This document shows, in pieces, positions 24,997 through 34,084 of a stretch of DNA of 35,237 nucleotides. The DNA lies in the NCBI GenBank assembly GCA_030426685.1, contig JAUHYC010000038.1, positions 1 to 35,237 on the forward strand. Direction: 5' to 3'. Position 1 is the stretch's first letter, and each line of letters opens with the position of its first letter. The notes below the pieces were generated by a model. That model saw only the letters and a program-made list of their open reading frames with translations, was not told the DNA's origin and made no database searches. Source of the stretch: Alphaproteobacteria bacterium (GTDB taxonomy: Bacteria; Pseudomonadota; Alphaproteobacteria; Rhodobacterales; Rhodobacteraceae). The position numbers were made by a program, and so were the translations under genes.

Positions 24997-25109
24997 TATT
25001 GACAATGAGGCTAGAATCGCTGTTTCTTGAACACGGCCTGCATTGGAGGATGAAGGTGGGGCCCGCTGGTACGCCACGCGGGACAACAGCAATTTTCTGG
25101 GAGGATAAC

Positions 25110-26129
25110 ATGAAAAATTTACTCAAGCTTGCAGCATCTGCGACGGTACTCACTATGGCAGCCGCATCTGCCCAAGCGGCCGGGGAGACCGTCTGCCTGA
25201 TCACCAAGACCGACACCAACCCATTCTTTGTGAAAATGAAGGAAGGCGCGACTGCCAAAGCGGAAGAACTGGGTATGACCCTGAAGGCGTTTGCCGGTAA
25301 AATCGACGGCGACCATGAAACTCAGGTTCAGGCCATTGAAACTTGTATTCTTGACGGCGCAAAGGGAATTCTTCTGACGGCTTCTGACACAAGTTCAATT
25401 GTCCCGGCTGTACAGCAGGCACGTGACGCAGGCCTCCTGGTTATCGCATTGGACACACCGCTGAGCCCGATCGATGCAGCAGACGCGACGTTCGCAACTG
25501 ACAATTACAAGGCCGGTTTGTTGATCGGACAATGGGCGAAAGCCAAGATGGGCGATGCGGCGGCGGACGCAAAAATCGCGACCCTTGATCTGAATGTCAG
25601 CCAGCCTACCGTGGACGTTCTGCGCAACCAGGGCTTCCTTGACGGTTTTGGGGTCGATCTGGCTGATCCCAATGTTATCGGCGACGAGACTGATGCTCGT
25701 CTGGTCGGCAGCGATGTAACCGATGGCAACGAAGAAGGTGGTCGCCGTGCCATGGAGAACCTTCTGGCCAAGGATTCGACGATCAACGTGGTTCACACGA
25801 TCAATGAACCGGCGGCAGCTGGTGCATACGAAGCCCTGAAATCAATCGGTCGCGAAAACGACGTGCTGATCGTTTCCGTCGACGGCGGCTGCCCCGGCGT
25901 ACAAAACGTAGAGGCCGGCGTGATTGGTGCCACCAGCCAGCAATATCCGCTGTTGATGGCATCGCTGGGCGTTGAGGCCGTTAAGAAATGGGCCGACGAA
26001 GGCGTAAAGCCGGAAAACACGCCCGGAAAAGACTTCTTCGATACCGGCGTCGCGCTCATTACCGATCAACCCGTTGATGGAGTGGACTCGATTTCGGTCG
26101 CTGAGGGCTTGGAGCTCTGCTGGGGCTGA
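25110..26129 (+). CDS. frcB: Sugar ABC transporter substrate-binding protein (FrcB-like, fructose/ribose/mannose)
   Basis: A 339-residue periplasmic binding protein of the ribose/galactose (Peripla_BP_4) family with a Sec signal peptide (to about Ala23). Sugar-binding-lobe features include [50 protein letters not shown] and [16 protein letters not shown]. The ATG has a strong ribosome site (GGGAGGA). Gene order and sequence type match the Sinorhizobium frcBCAK fructose system. A stable hairpin after it probably raises its level relative to the permease. Substrate assignment is by family and the adjacent kinase. Confidence 0.85.
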   Translation: MKNLLKLAASATVLTMAAASAQAAGETVCLITKTDTNPFFVKMKEGATAKAEELGMTLKAFAGKIDGDHETQVQAIETCILDGAKGILLTASDTSSIVPAVQQARDAGLLVIALDTPLSPIDAADATFATDNYKAGLLIGQWAKAKMGDAAADAKIATLDLNVSQPTVDVLRNQGFLDGFGVDLADPNVIGDETDARLVGSDVTDGNEEGGRRAMENLLAKDSTINVVHTINEPAAAGAYEALKSIGRENDVLIVSVDGGCPGVQNVEAGVIGATSQQYPLLMASLGVEAVKKWADEGVKPENTPGKDFFDTGVALITDQPVDGVDSISVAEGLELCWG

Positions 26130-26142
26130 TCACAAGCCAACG

Positions 26143-26168
26143 GATGAGGCGCATCAGAGCGCCTCATC
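26143..26168 (+). other. Strong hairpin between frcB and frcC
   Basis: Perfect 10-bp stem GATGAGGCGC / GCGCCTCATC with a 6-base loop, 14 bp after the frcB stop and followed by a short T-run (AATCCTTT). It probably acts as a partial terminator or mRNA stabiliser, giving binding protein in excess. Confidence 0.7.
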
Positions 26169-26244
26169 AATCCTTTCACCAGCAAACCAAAACTTCCTGT
26201 AAACTGACCTCGTGGCTGTGACGTCAACCACGAAAGGGGGAGAT

Positions 26245-27315
26245 ATGTCTGAAGCAAACCAAAGTGCCCAGGAATTTGAAACCGCTGCCAGCAAGGCAGA
26301 AACCGTTGCGGAATTTGAAGACCATCGGCGTGGCGTTCTGGGGAAGTTGCAGCATCTTCTCCATGTCAATCCATCCTTTGTGCCCCTAATCGTCTTAGTC
26401 GGTGCGATGTTGATCTTTGGCCTGCTTTTGGGCTCAAAGTTTTTCTCACCCTTTGCGATGACGCTGATCCTTCAGCAGGTGCAGATTGTCGGCATCGTGG
26501 CCGCAGCGCAAAGCCTTGTCATTCTGACCGCAGGTATCGATCTGAGTGTCGGCGCTATCATGGTGTTCTCTTCTGTCATCATGGGGCAGTTCACTTTCCG
26601 ATATGGGATCCCGGTGCCGATCGCTGTCATGTGCGGACTTGCGGTTGGTACTTTGATCGGAGCCCTCAACGGCTGGCTTGTCAGTCGCGTAAAGCTCCCC
26701 CCCTTCATCGTCACGCTGGGAATGTGGCAGATCGTTCTGGCGACCAACTTCCTGTATTCGGCAAACGAGACGATCCGTAGCCAGGACATTGAGGCAAACG
26801 CCCCCTTTCTTCAGTTCTTCGGCACAAAATTCAGCATCGGTGGGGCGACCTTTACGGTTGGTGTCATATTCATGCTCGTCCTGATCTTTGTGTTGGCCTA
26901 TGCGCTCAAACACACGGCCTGGGGGCGGCATGTCTATGCTGTCGGAGATGATCCCGAGGCTGCTGAACTGTCCGGTGTCAACGTCCACAAGACACTGATG
27001 TCCGTTTATATGCTTTCCGGTCTGATCTGCGCCTTTGCGGGGTGGGCTTTAATCGGACGCATCGGGTCGGTCTCTCCGACATCAGGTCAGTTGGCCAACA
27101 TTGAAAGCATCACCGCAGTTGTGATCGGGGGTATCTCTCTGTTCGGCGGGCGAGGTTCCATCATGGGATCGCTGTTTGGAGCGCTGATCGTTGGCGTCTT
27201 CACACTTGGGCTGAGGCTGTTGGGTGCAGATGCGCAGTGGACCTTCCTTCTCATCGGGCTTCTCATCATCGCAGCGGTCGCAGTCGACCAGTGGATCAGA
27301 AAGGTATCGGGCTAA
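26245..27315 (+). CDS. frcC: Sugar ABC transporter permease (FrcC-like)
   Basis: A 356-residue inner-membrane permease of the RbsC family (BPD_transp_2). A cytoplasmic N-terminal tail of about 45 residues, rich in Glu, precedes the first helix (VPLIVLVGAMLIFGLLLG). Family marks: AAQSLVILTAGIDLSVGAIM, PPFIVTLGM, GDDPEAAELSGVNV and VIGGISLFGGRGSIMGSLFGALIVG. The ATG behind AAAGGGGGAG is used. Its stop overlaps the frcA start by one base (TAATG). Confidence 0.88.
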   Translation: MSEANQSAQEFETAASKAETVAEFEDHRRGVLGKLQHLLHVNPSFVPLIVLVGAMLIFGLLLGSKFFSPFAMTLILQQVQIVGIVAAAQSLVILTAGIDLSVGAIMVFSSVIMGQFTFRYGIPVPIAVMCGLAVGTLIGALNGWLVSRVKLPPFIVTLGMWQIVLATNFLYSANETIRSQDIEANAPFLQFFGTKFSIGGATFTVGVIFMLVLIFVLAYALKHTAWGRHVYAVGDDPEAAELSGVNVHKTLMSVYMLSGLICAFAGWALIGRIGSVSPTSGQLANIESITAVVIGGISLFGGRGSIMGSLFGALIVGVFTLGLRLLGADAQWTFLLIGLLIIAAVAVDQWIRKVSG

Positions 27316-28097
27316 TGTCAGACTCAACTCCAGTCGTCCAGGGCCGCGGGATCGTGAAGCGCTATGGCCACGTGACTGCTATCGACCATTCGGACTTTGA
27401 GCTGCGTCAGGGAGAAATCCTTGCAGTTATCGGGGATAACGGCGCGGGCAAATCGTCCATCGTCAAAGCGATCTGCGGTGCCACGATTCCGGATGAGGGC
27501 GATATTCTGATCGAAGGCAAAAAGGTGAACTTCACCTCACCTATCGACGCCCGGAACATGGGTATCGAGATCGTCTATCAGCAGCTAGCCATGTCGCCTG
27601 CCCTTTCGATTGCGGATAATATGTTCATGGGGCGCGAGATCCGCAAACAAGGTTTCATGGGTAAGTACATGCGTCAGCTTGACCGGCCAGCCATGGAGAA
27701 ATTCGCCCGCGAGAAACTAACCGAACTCGGACTTATGACCGTGCAATCCATCAATCAGGCGGTTGAAACACTGTCTGGTGGCCAGCGCCAGGGTGTAGCC
27801 GTTGCGCGCGCCGCTGCCTTTGCGACCAAGTTTATCATCATGGATGAACCGACGGCCGCATTGGGGGTCAAGGAAAGCCGCAAAGTTCTTGAGCTTATCC
27901 AGGATGTGCGATCACGTGGCATTCCGATCATTCTGATCAGCCACAACATGCCGCACGTATTTGAAGTCGCTGATCGCATTCACGTGCACCGGCTGGGCAA
28001 AAGACTCTGCACGATCGACCCTAAGGATTACACCATGTCCGACGCGGTGGCTTTCATGACCGGCGCCAAGGAACCTCCGAAAGAAGACGCTGCGTGA
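27315..28097 (+). CDS. frcA: Sugar ABC transporter ATPase (FrcA-like, single domain)
   Basis: A 260-residue ATPase with Walker A GDNGAGKSS, Q-loop region EIVYQQLAMSPALSI, signature LSGGQRQGVAVARA, Walker B FIIMDEPTAALG and H-loop ISHNMPHV. Unlike RbsA-type proteins of about 500 residues it has a single nucleotide-binding domain, as in the frc system, so it should work as a homodimer. It overlaps frcC by one base and frcK by four bases. Confidence 0.9.
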   Translation: MSDSTPVVQGRGIVKRYGHVTAIDHSDFELRQGEILAVIGDNGAGKSSIVKAICGATIPDEGDILIEGKKVNFTSPIDARNMGIEIVYQQLAMSPALSIADNMFMGREIRKQGFMGKYMRQLDRPAMEKFAREKLTELGLMTVQSINQAVETLSGGQRQGVAVARAAAFATKFIIMDEPTAALGVKESRKVLELIQDVRSRGIPIILISHNMPHVFEVADRIHVHRLGKRLCTIDPKDYTMSDAVAFMTGAKEPPKEDAA

Positions 28098-28765
28098 TCG
28101 AGCAGGACGCCAAGCGCGTTCGTGACCTCATCTCCTCTCGGAGCCGGGATGGGGTCCGGTCGATTGTCGCTGTCGCTGGCCCACCGGCGTCTGGCAAGTC
28201 AACTCTGGCAGAGGCTGTTGTGCATTCGCTAAATGCGCAACAGGGATCAGGGGCTCCGCAGGCCGCACTGGTGCCCATGGACGGGTACCATCTGGACAAC
28301 AGCGTTTTGGAGGCGCGGGGATTGCTGGCCAAAAAGGGCGCACCCGAAACATTCGATGCAATTGGGTTCTGCAATGCGATCAAAGCACTGCTGAACGCAC
28401 GTCATGAATCCTTTCACCCCAGATTCGACCGGCAGAAGGATCTTTCAATTGCCAACGCGATTGCCGTTCATCCTGAAACACCGATTGTGGTTGTGGAGGG
28501 AAACTATCTTTTGATGGACTGCGAACCGTGGAACGCTTTGACCGGGGTCTTTATGTCAACGGTTTTCGTCAGCCCAACTCTGGAAGAGCTTAAGATCAGA
28601 TTGCAAAACCGATGGATCAAACACGGCTTTGATCCGAACACAGCATTGCAACGCGCAATAACGAATGATGTACCCAATGCCGAACTGGTCCTGAGGGAAA
28701 GTCGGAAAGCTGATCTGACTTTGACTCAGAAAATTACCAGTTTTGACAGGCGCTGCGCGTACTGA
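28094..28765 (+). CDS. frcK: P-loop sugar/nucleoside kinase-like protein (FrcK-like)
   Basis: A 223-residue P-loop kinase of the uridine-kinase/pantothenate-kinase fold: Walker A GPPASGKST (residues 29-37), MDGYHLDN, FHPRFDRQ and VVVEGNYLLMD. It starts with GTG overlapping the frcA stop (GTGA), so it is translated with the transporter. In Sinorhizobium frcK is the last gene of the fructose operon and is thought to act on the imported sugar; its true substrate is not firmly known. I see no clear terminator right after it. Confidence 0.82.
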   Translation: MIEQDAKRVRDLISSRSRDGVRSIVAVAGPPASGKSTLAEAVVHSLNAQQGSGAPQAALVPMDGYHLDNSVLEARGLLAKKGAPETFDAIGFCNAIKALLNARHESFHPRFDRQKDLSIANAIAVHPETPIVVVEGNYLLMDCEPWNALTGVFMSTVFVSPTLEELKIRLQNRWIKHGFDPNTALQRAITNDVPNAELVLRESRKADLTLTQKITSFDRRCAY

Positions 28766-28836
28766 ACCAACGCATAAAACACGCAACTTGATCTGACATT
28801 TCTGCTCTTTTGGAGCGCAGCAAGGAGTGTCGATCA

Positions 28837-28960
28837 ATGACAAGCATTCAGGAAAAGATCATCTAACCGAAACTCAGGCTGCTGGCATTGGCCAAGCAGC
28901 TCGGCAGCGTGAGCAAGGCTGCAAGGTCGTGGGATTTCGGGAAATAAGGCTCCAGACGCG
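28837..28960 (+). pseudogene. Decayed N-terminus of an IS481-family transposase
   Basis: From the ATG at 28837 the frame reads MTSIQEKII, a stop, then PKLRLLALAKQLGSVSKA; the sequence then continues in another frame as GCKVVGFRE. Joined, this matches the typical IS481-type start (II-R-PKL-LL-LAKQLG-VS-ACKVMG). It has a stop at codon 10 and a frameshift near 28917, and no catalytic domain remains. I saw no terminal inverted repeats. Confidence 0.6.
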
Positions 28961-28999
28961 CCATCTGTACATCACTCAACCAGAACAGATCAGACAGCG

Positions 29000-29025
29000 T
29001 CACAGCTCCATATTCGGAGCTGTGA
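29000..29025. other. Perfect hairpin in the frcK-afuA gap
   Basis: Stem TCACAGCTCC / GGAGCTGTGA, 10 bp with a 6-base loop, just after the transposase remnant. There is no T-run. It could be the transcription end of the frc operon or a relic of the insertion element. Confidence 0.45.
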
Positions 29026-29293
29026 ATCACGCAGCGGTCCTGAAATCTATGGGTCCCGAGAAATACAGATGCTAATCTGTTTCAGGCCGTCTTACTACAT
29101 TCCACACCACAATTTCGTTTTGGGGATTTTGACGGCCACCCTCGGTTTGCTGTTCACTTTTGTGGCCTTTCGGGCGTTCAGCAACAAATTTTGTTGCAAA
29201 ACTCTCGTTTGGTTGGAAATGTTCTGGGAATACAAAGGATGTTGAGGCGCAACTCATTATGCACCGACCGAGTGAATACAGAGTGTCGAACAA

Positions 29294-29740
29294 ATGATCG
29301 CCATTGCCGGGCAACTTGCTGCGGCGTCTGCACTGCGAATGCGGTTCGGTCGACAGATCCGAACCGGGGATGAACGTGCGCCCCTGTCTGAACAGAAGAG
29401 CGACCAGAAGCACTTTTCTGACAATTTTTCTTCTACATCTTCAGGAAATGGCCTTAAGGCAGTGTTCATGCATGGCTTCGCCACCGCTGCGATGATCGTG
29501 GCGGGATACGCGGGCACGGGCGTGTTTGTAACACAATCGGCACCGGTGCTGCTGCCTGGCGGCGATCTCGGCTCGGCGGCAATAGCACAGGTGTTGATGT
29601 CGCCGTTTTCGTCGATGCTTCCCCTCGTTTTCCTGTTTGGTATCGCAGCAGATTTCAAGGACCACATCCGAATAAAAATGAAACTGATTTTCGTCTGTAT
29701 TGGCGACAATTTGAGGCCGGGCATTGGTAGGCCGGGATAA
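29294..29740 (+). CDS. Hypothetical small protein, weakly supported
   Basis: A 148-codon frame of unknown family. The first third is basic and polar; residues from about 52 contain two hydrophobic stretches (AVFMHGFATAAMIVAGYAGTG and SMLPLVFLFGIA) that could be membrane segments. There is no good ribosome site. An overlapping 200-codon minus frame is Pro/Ser-rich and looks like a shadow. It may be a decayed membrane-protein gene in the same disturbed region as the transposase remnant. The rest of 28961-29293 shows nothing recognisable. Confidence 0.3.
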   Translation: MIAIAGQLAAASALRMRFGRQIRTGDERAPLSEQKSDQKHFSDNFSSTSSGNGLKAVFMHGFATAAMIVAGYAGTGVFVTQSAPVLLPGGDLGSAAIAQVLMSPFSSMLPLVFLFGIAADFKDHIRIKMKLIFVCIGDNLRPGIGRPG

Positions 29741-29774
29741 ATCGGACGCCTATTTTTCAAAGGGAGGAAAAGTA

Positions 29775-30800
29775 ATGAATAAACTAGCATCGGCGGCAGT
29801 GGGATCACTGATTGCTTTCTCGGCTTCGCTTTCGGCGGCTCAGGCCGAAAAACTAACACTTTATTGCTCCGCGCAGGAGGACTGGTGTCAGCTCATGGCG
29901 CGCAGCTTCGAGGATGCGACCGGTATAGACGTCAACATGACCCGGAAATCGTCTGGTGAAACCTTCGCGCAAATCCGTGCGGAGAGCTCGAACCCCAAGG
30001 GCGACGTCTGGTGGGGAGGCACCGGTGATCCGCATTTGCAAGCGGCAGAAGAAGGTCTGACGATGGAATATGTGTCGCCAATGCGGGATCAACTGCATGA
30101 CTGGGCGATTTCGCAGGCCGAAAGCGCCGGCAACAAAACCATCGGCATCTACTCGGGGGCATTGGGGTATGGCTACAACGCCGATATTCTGGCTGCAAAC
30201 AACCTGCCCGAACCCGCCTGTTGGAAAGACCTGCTGAAGCCTGAATACAAAGGTCATGTTCAGATGGCCAACCCGAACTCGTCAGGTACCGCCTATACGA
30301 CGCTGGCCTCAATGGTACAGATCTTTGGAGAAGACGAGGGCTTTGAGTTCATGAAAGGCCTTCATTCGAACATCAACCAGTACACAAAGTCGGGTTCGGC
30401 ACCGATCAAGGCTGCCGGTCGCGGTGAGAACACCATCGGGATCGTCTTTATGCATGACGCGGTGAAACAAGCCGTTTCGGGGTTCCCCATCAAGGTGGTG
30501 GCCCCGTGCGAAGGTACCGGATACGAAATTGGCTCAATGTCAATAATTGACGGTGCCCGCAACGAAGAAGAAGCCAAGAAGTTCTATGACTGGGCCTTAT
30601 CGCCGGAGGCTCAAAACCTTGCCCTACAGGTCAATGCTTTCCAGGTGCCTTCAAACAAGGGTGCCGAAACATCAGAAATCGCGCCTGACATGAGCCAGAT
30701 CAAGCTGATCGATTATGACTTCAAGAAGTACGGCTCTTCCGATGAACGCAAGCGGCTGTTGCAGAAATGGGATGAAGAGGTCTCGGTTCTGCCGCAATAA
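29775..30800 (+). CDS. afuA: AfuA-like ABC substrate-binding protein (probable sugar-phosphate or organophosphate)
   Basis: A 341-residue periplasmic binding protein with a signal peptide (to about Ala24), in the family often labelled iron(III)-binding. Features that argue against iron: there is no tandem tyrosine pair as in FbpA. His227, Asp228 and Glu251 keep the same spacing as the sugar-contacting His205, Asp206 and Glu229 I recall for Actinobacillus AfuA, a hexose-6-phosphate binder. The WWGGTGDPHLQAAEEGLT segment is typical of the subgroup. The ribosome site is GGGAGGA. Two phosphatase genes follow the transporter. The substrate is inferred, not shown. Confidence 0.8.
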   Translation: MNKLASAAVGSLIAFSASLSAAQAEKLTLYCSAQEDWCQLMARSFEDATGIDVNMTRKSSGETFAQIRAESSNPKGDVWWGGTGDPHLQAAEEGLTMEYVSPMRDQLHDWAISQAESAGNKTIGIYSGALGYGYNADILAANNLPEPACWKDLLKPEYKGHVQMANPNSSGTAYTTLASMVQIFGEDEGFEFMKGLHSNINQYTKSGSAPIKAAGRGENTIGIVFMHDAVKQAVSGFPIKVVAPCEGTGYEIGSMSIIDGARNEEEAKKFYDWALSPEAQNLALQVNAFQVPSNKGAETSEIAPDMSQIKLIDYDFKKYGSSDERKRLLQKWDEEVSVLPQ

Positions 30801-33017
30801 ATGACGGATAACAAATCAAAGGCGACCCACCCGGTTCTGATCTTCTGGATTATCGCCGGGTGGGTCGGGTTCTGTCTGCTGCCGTGGTACATGGTCGATG
30901 GTGGGCTGTGGTCGTTTGAATGGCTGGTGGACGGATACCCATTCGACGAGGACTACGCGCCCGCCATATTTCTGATCGGGCAAGGCGAAAAGCTCTGGCT
31001 TGCGCCGCTTCTGTTCGCGCTTGCCTTGCCGCTATTAGCGCTGAGACGCACTAAAGCAGACCCGATCTATGCGCGCCTCCTGATCCTGTCCGGAGCGCTG
31101 GGGTTTGGCTGGCTGATCGCTCAAGGCTTCAGCATCGGTATCCGGGGCTTCAACTACGATTGGCTGACAGCCCTGTTCGGTAAGCTCGGCGACCGCCAGT
31201 TCGGAATGGGCTACGGCGCAATGATTTGCGCTTCGAGCTTTCTGTTCCTGCTGACCCAGGGCATTGCTGCAAGAGGTGCCATCAATGGCGACGTCTTTGT
31301 CGTCAGCGCAATCGGTGGCGTGATTACAATTGTCACCGCCTTTGTCTTTTTCCCTATCGCAAAGATGCTTTTCGCCGCCTTCGTCACCGAGGATGGCGCC
31401 TATTCCATTGCGGTTTTCTTTTCAAAGTTCTTCGATGACAGGCTTTGGGGCGTTGGATGCTTCAGTGGCGCCAAATGCGGTGCAGCCTGGAACTCATTGT
31501 TCCTTGCGATCCTCGTTGGCTTTATCACCACGCTCCTGGGCCTCTGTTTTGCGCTGGTCGTGACGCGCTCGGGCTTCCGCTACAAGCGGGCGTTGCGGGC
31601 TTTGACCGTTCTTCCGATCATCACACCACCCTTTGTGATCGGCCTTGCGCTTATCCTGCTCTTTGGCCTGTCCGGTTCAGTTACTCAATTCATTGCCGAG
31701 CTTTTTGGCACTCAACCGACACGCTGGCTGTACGGAATGCCCGGCATTCTGATTGCGCAGACACTTGCGTTCACGCCTATCGCCTTTCTCGTTCTGATCG
31801 GCGTGGTAGAAGGTGTATCGCCATCAATGGAAGAGGCGTCCCAGACACTGCGCGCCAGCAAATGGCAAACCTTCAAAACCGTCTCACTGCCGCTGATGCG
31901 CCCCGGTCTGGCCAATGCCTTCCTTTTAGGATTCATCGAAAGCATGGCCGATTTCGGCAACCCTCTGGTGCTGGGCGGCAATTTCGATGTGCTGTCGACC
32001 GAGATATTCTTTGCCATCGTGGGTGCGCAATACGATCAGGGCCGCGCCGCCGTTCTGGCCATGGTACTTTTGTTCTTTACCCTTTCGGCTTTCTACGCAC
32101 AGCGCGTCTGGCTGGGCAAGAAAAGCTACACAACGGTCACAGGCAAGGGCGACGCGGGCGTGCACCCATTGATGCCAACCGGCCTTTCGATCCCGGTACT
32201 GGCGATTGCACTGGGCTGGGCAGTATTCACGATCATTGTCTATGCAATGATCGTCTACGGCAGCGTGGTCGAGCTGTGGGGGGTCAACAATTCGCTGACA
32301 CTCAAACACTACATCACGGCATTCTCAGTTCGCTTCGAAGCAGAAGGAATCCGCTGGACCGGCGCGGCCTGGGACAGCTTCTGGACCACGATCACAATTG
32401 CGGCCATTGCCGCACCGCTGACCGCTGCCGTGGGGTTGGTGACCGCCTATCTGCTGACCCGGCAGAGCTTTGCGGGCAAGAACGCGTTCGAGTTCGGAAC
32501 CATGCTGTCCTTTGCCATACCGGGCACTGTGATCGGCGTCAGCTACATCCTCGCCTTCAACGTACCGCCGATTGAGATTACGGGCACAGGTGTCATCCTC
32601 GTTGTCAGCTTCATCTTCCGCAATATGCCTGTCGGCGTGCGCGCGGGCATTGCCAGCATGTCACAACTCGACCGCAGCCTTGATGAATCCTCTCTGACAC
32701 TTGGGGCCAACTCTTGGCAAACTTTCCGGCGGATCATCCTGCCACTGCTGCGGCCTGCAATCCTGGCGGCGCTTGTCTACAGTTTCGTCCGGGCCATGAC
32801 GGCGATCTCGGCCGTGATCTTTCTGGTCAGCGCCGAGTACGACATGGCGACCAGCTACATCATCGGGCGGGTCGAGAACAACGACTACGGCCTTGCCATC
32901 GCTTATTCGACAACGCTGATCTTCGTGATGCTGGCGGCGGTCGGGCTACTGCAACTTCTCGTTGGCCGGGTTCAGATCGGCCGGCGCATGCAGCACGGAA
33001 CGGAGACCTCACCATGA
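30801..33017 (+). CDS. afuB: Fused double-domain ABC permease (AfuB-like)
   Basis: A 738-residue inner-membrane protein with about 14 or more hydrophobic segments and two BPD_transp_1 domains in one chain. The coupling EAA loops are MEEASQTLRASKWQTFKTVSLPL (middle) and LDESSLTLGANSWQTFRRIILPL (near the C-terminus). An additional N-terminal membrane region of about 200 residues precedes the first domain. It follows the afuA stop directly and overlaps afuC by 4 bp (ATGA). AfuB of Actinobacillus is also a fused permease, of about 690 residues. Confidence 0.88.
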   Translation: MTDNKSKATHPVLIFWIIAGWVGFCLLPWYMVDGGLWSFEWLVDGYPFDEDYAPAIFLIGQGEKLWLAPLLFALALPLLALRRTKADPIYARLLILSGALGFGWLIAQGFSIGIRGFNYDWLTALFGKLGDRQFGMGYGAMICASSFLFLLTQGIAARGAINGDVFVVSAIGGVITIVTAFVFFPIAKMLFAAFVTEDGAYSIAVFFSKFFDDRLWGVGCFSGAKCGAAWNSLFLAILVGFITTLLGLCFALVVTRSGFRYKRALRALTVLPIITPPFVIGLALILLFGLSGSVTQFIAELFGTQPTRWLYGMPGILIAQTLAFTPIAFLVLIGVVEGVSPSMEEASQTLRASKWQTFKTVSLPLMRPGLANAFLLGFIESMADFGNPLVLGGNFDVLSTEIFFAIVGAQYDQGRAAVLAMVLLFFTLSAFYAQRVWLGKKSYTTVTGKGDAGVHPLMPTGLSIPVLAIALGWAVFTIIVYAMIVYGSVVELWGVNNSLTLKHYITAFSVRFEAEGIRWTGAAWDSFWTTITIAAIAAPLTAAVGLVTAYLLTRQSFAGKNAFEFGTMLSFAIPGTVIGVSYILAFNVPPIEITGTGVILVVSFIFRNMPVGVRAGIASMSQLDRSLDESSLTLGANSWQTFRRIILPLLRPAILAALVYSFVRAMTAISAVIFLVSAEYDMATSYIIGRVENNDYGLAIAYSTTLIFVMLAAVGLLQLLVGRVQIGRRMQHGTETSP

Positions 33018-34084
33018 CCGGCACCAAAATCGGATCCAAAGCCGCCCCCGTCCGCTTTGAACGTGTGTCGAAAGTGTTCGGCAAGGATGTTGTCGCTGTC
33101 GACAATATCGACCTGCACGTCGATGCGGGTAAGCTTGTCACGCTGCTCGGCCCATCCGGCTGTGGCAAGACGACGACGCTGCGTATGATCGCGGGGCTCG
33201 AAATGGCGAGTTCGGGCAAGATCATGATCGGTGACCGGGACGTGACCAAGCTGCCTGCCACTGACCGTGACGTCTCGATGGTCTTTCAATCCTATGCCCT
33301 GTTCCCGCATATGACCGTGCTGGAAAACGTGATGTATGGCCTCACGTTCTCAGGCTTTGGGAAGGACGAGGCCCGCGCGCGTGCGCTGGATGGGCTGGAC
33401 CTTGTCGGCCTCAAGGGATTTGACAGCCGCCTTCCGTCTGAGTTGTCCGGCGGTCAGCAACAGCGCGTCGCCGTTGCCCGCGCGCTGGTGCTGGAACCGC
33501 AAGTGCTGTTGTTTGACGAACCGCTGTCCAACCTCGATGCCAAGCTGCGCCGGCAGGTGCGCGAGGATATCCGCGCGATTCAACAGGACCTTGGTCTGAC
33601 CGTCGTCTATGTCACCCATGATCAGGAAGAGGCGCTGGCGGTTTCCGATGAAATCGTCGTCATGCGCAACGCCGCAATTGCCCAGATCGGCACGCCGCGC
33701 CAGCTGTACGACACACCCAACGACCGCTTTGTCGCAGATTTCATCGGCGAAGCAAATCTGTTGGCTTGTCAGATCATCGCGATTGAGGGCGACACTGCCA
33801 CCATCGAGATTGAAAACCACCGCCACACGCTTAATTCGCGCGGGTTGCCTGAAGGCCCCGCCACGATCGCCGTCCGACCGTCTCGGCTTGTGATTGGGTA
33901 CGATCAGGGCATACCTGCCACCGTAGCCAAAGCAACCTACGTAGGCGTACGGATGGAATACACACTGACCGGTGCGTTCGGCCGGGTTTTCGCGGTCCAG
34001 GAGGATGTCGACTCTCCGCTCGAGCCAGGCACCGAAGTGCGAATGAGTTTCGCCGCTAAGGGCCCGGTCCTGTTGCCCGAATAG
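33014..34084 (+). CDS. afuC: ABC transporter ATPase (AfuC-like)
   Basis: A 356-residue PotA/FbpC-type ATPase: Walker A GPSGCGKTTT, Q-loop VFQSYALFPHMTV, signature LSGGQQQRVAVARAL, Walker B LLFDEPLSNLD, H-loop VTHDQEEAL. A C-terminal TOBE-like domain (from about residue 245) ends in MSFAAKGPVLLPE. It overlaps the permease stop and its own stop is directly followed by the phosphatase start, so the four genes form one operon. Confidence 0.9.
   Translation: MTGTKIGSKAAPVRFERVSKVFGKDVVAVDNIDLHVDAGKLVTLLGPSGCGKTTTLRMIAGLEMASSGKIMIGDRDVTKLPATDRDVSMVFQSYALFPHMTVLENVMYGLTFSGFGKDEARARALDGLDLVGLKGFDSRLPSELSGGQQQRVAVARALVLEPQVLLFDEPLSNLDAKLRRQVREDIRAIQQDLGLTVVYVTHDQEEALAVSDEIVVMRNAAIAQIGTPRQLYDTPNDRFVADFIGEANLLACQIIAIEGDTATIEIENHRHTLNSRGLPEGPATIAVRPSRLVIGYDQGIPATVAKATYVGVRMEYTLTGAFGRVFAVQEDVDSPLEPGTEVRMSFAAKGPVLLPE

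Noticed and set aside
29257..29859. 200-codon minus-strand ORF opposite the afuA start
   Set aside because: It is Pro/Ser/Arg-rich, has no domain, and overlaps the afuA signal peptide and ribosome site; most likely a shadow frame.
29775..34084. Annotation of the last operon as a ferric iron transporter
   Set aside because: There is no FbpA-type tyrosine pair, no iron-related neighbour, and two phosphatase genes are adjacent; sugar-phosphate transport fits better.
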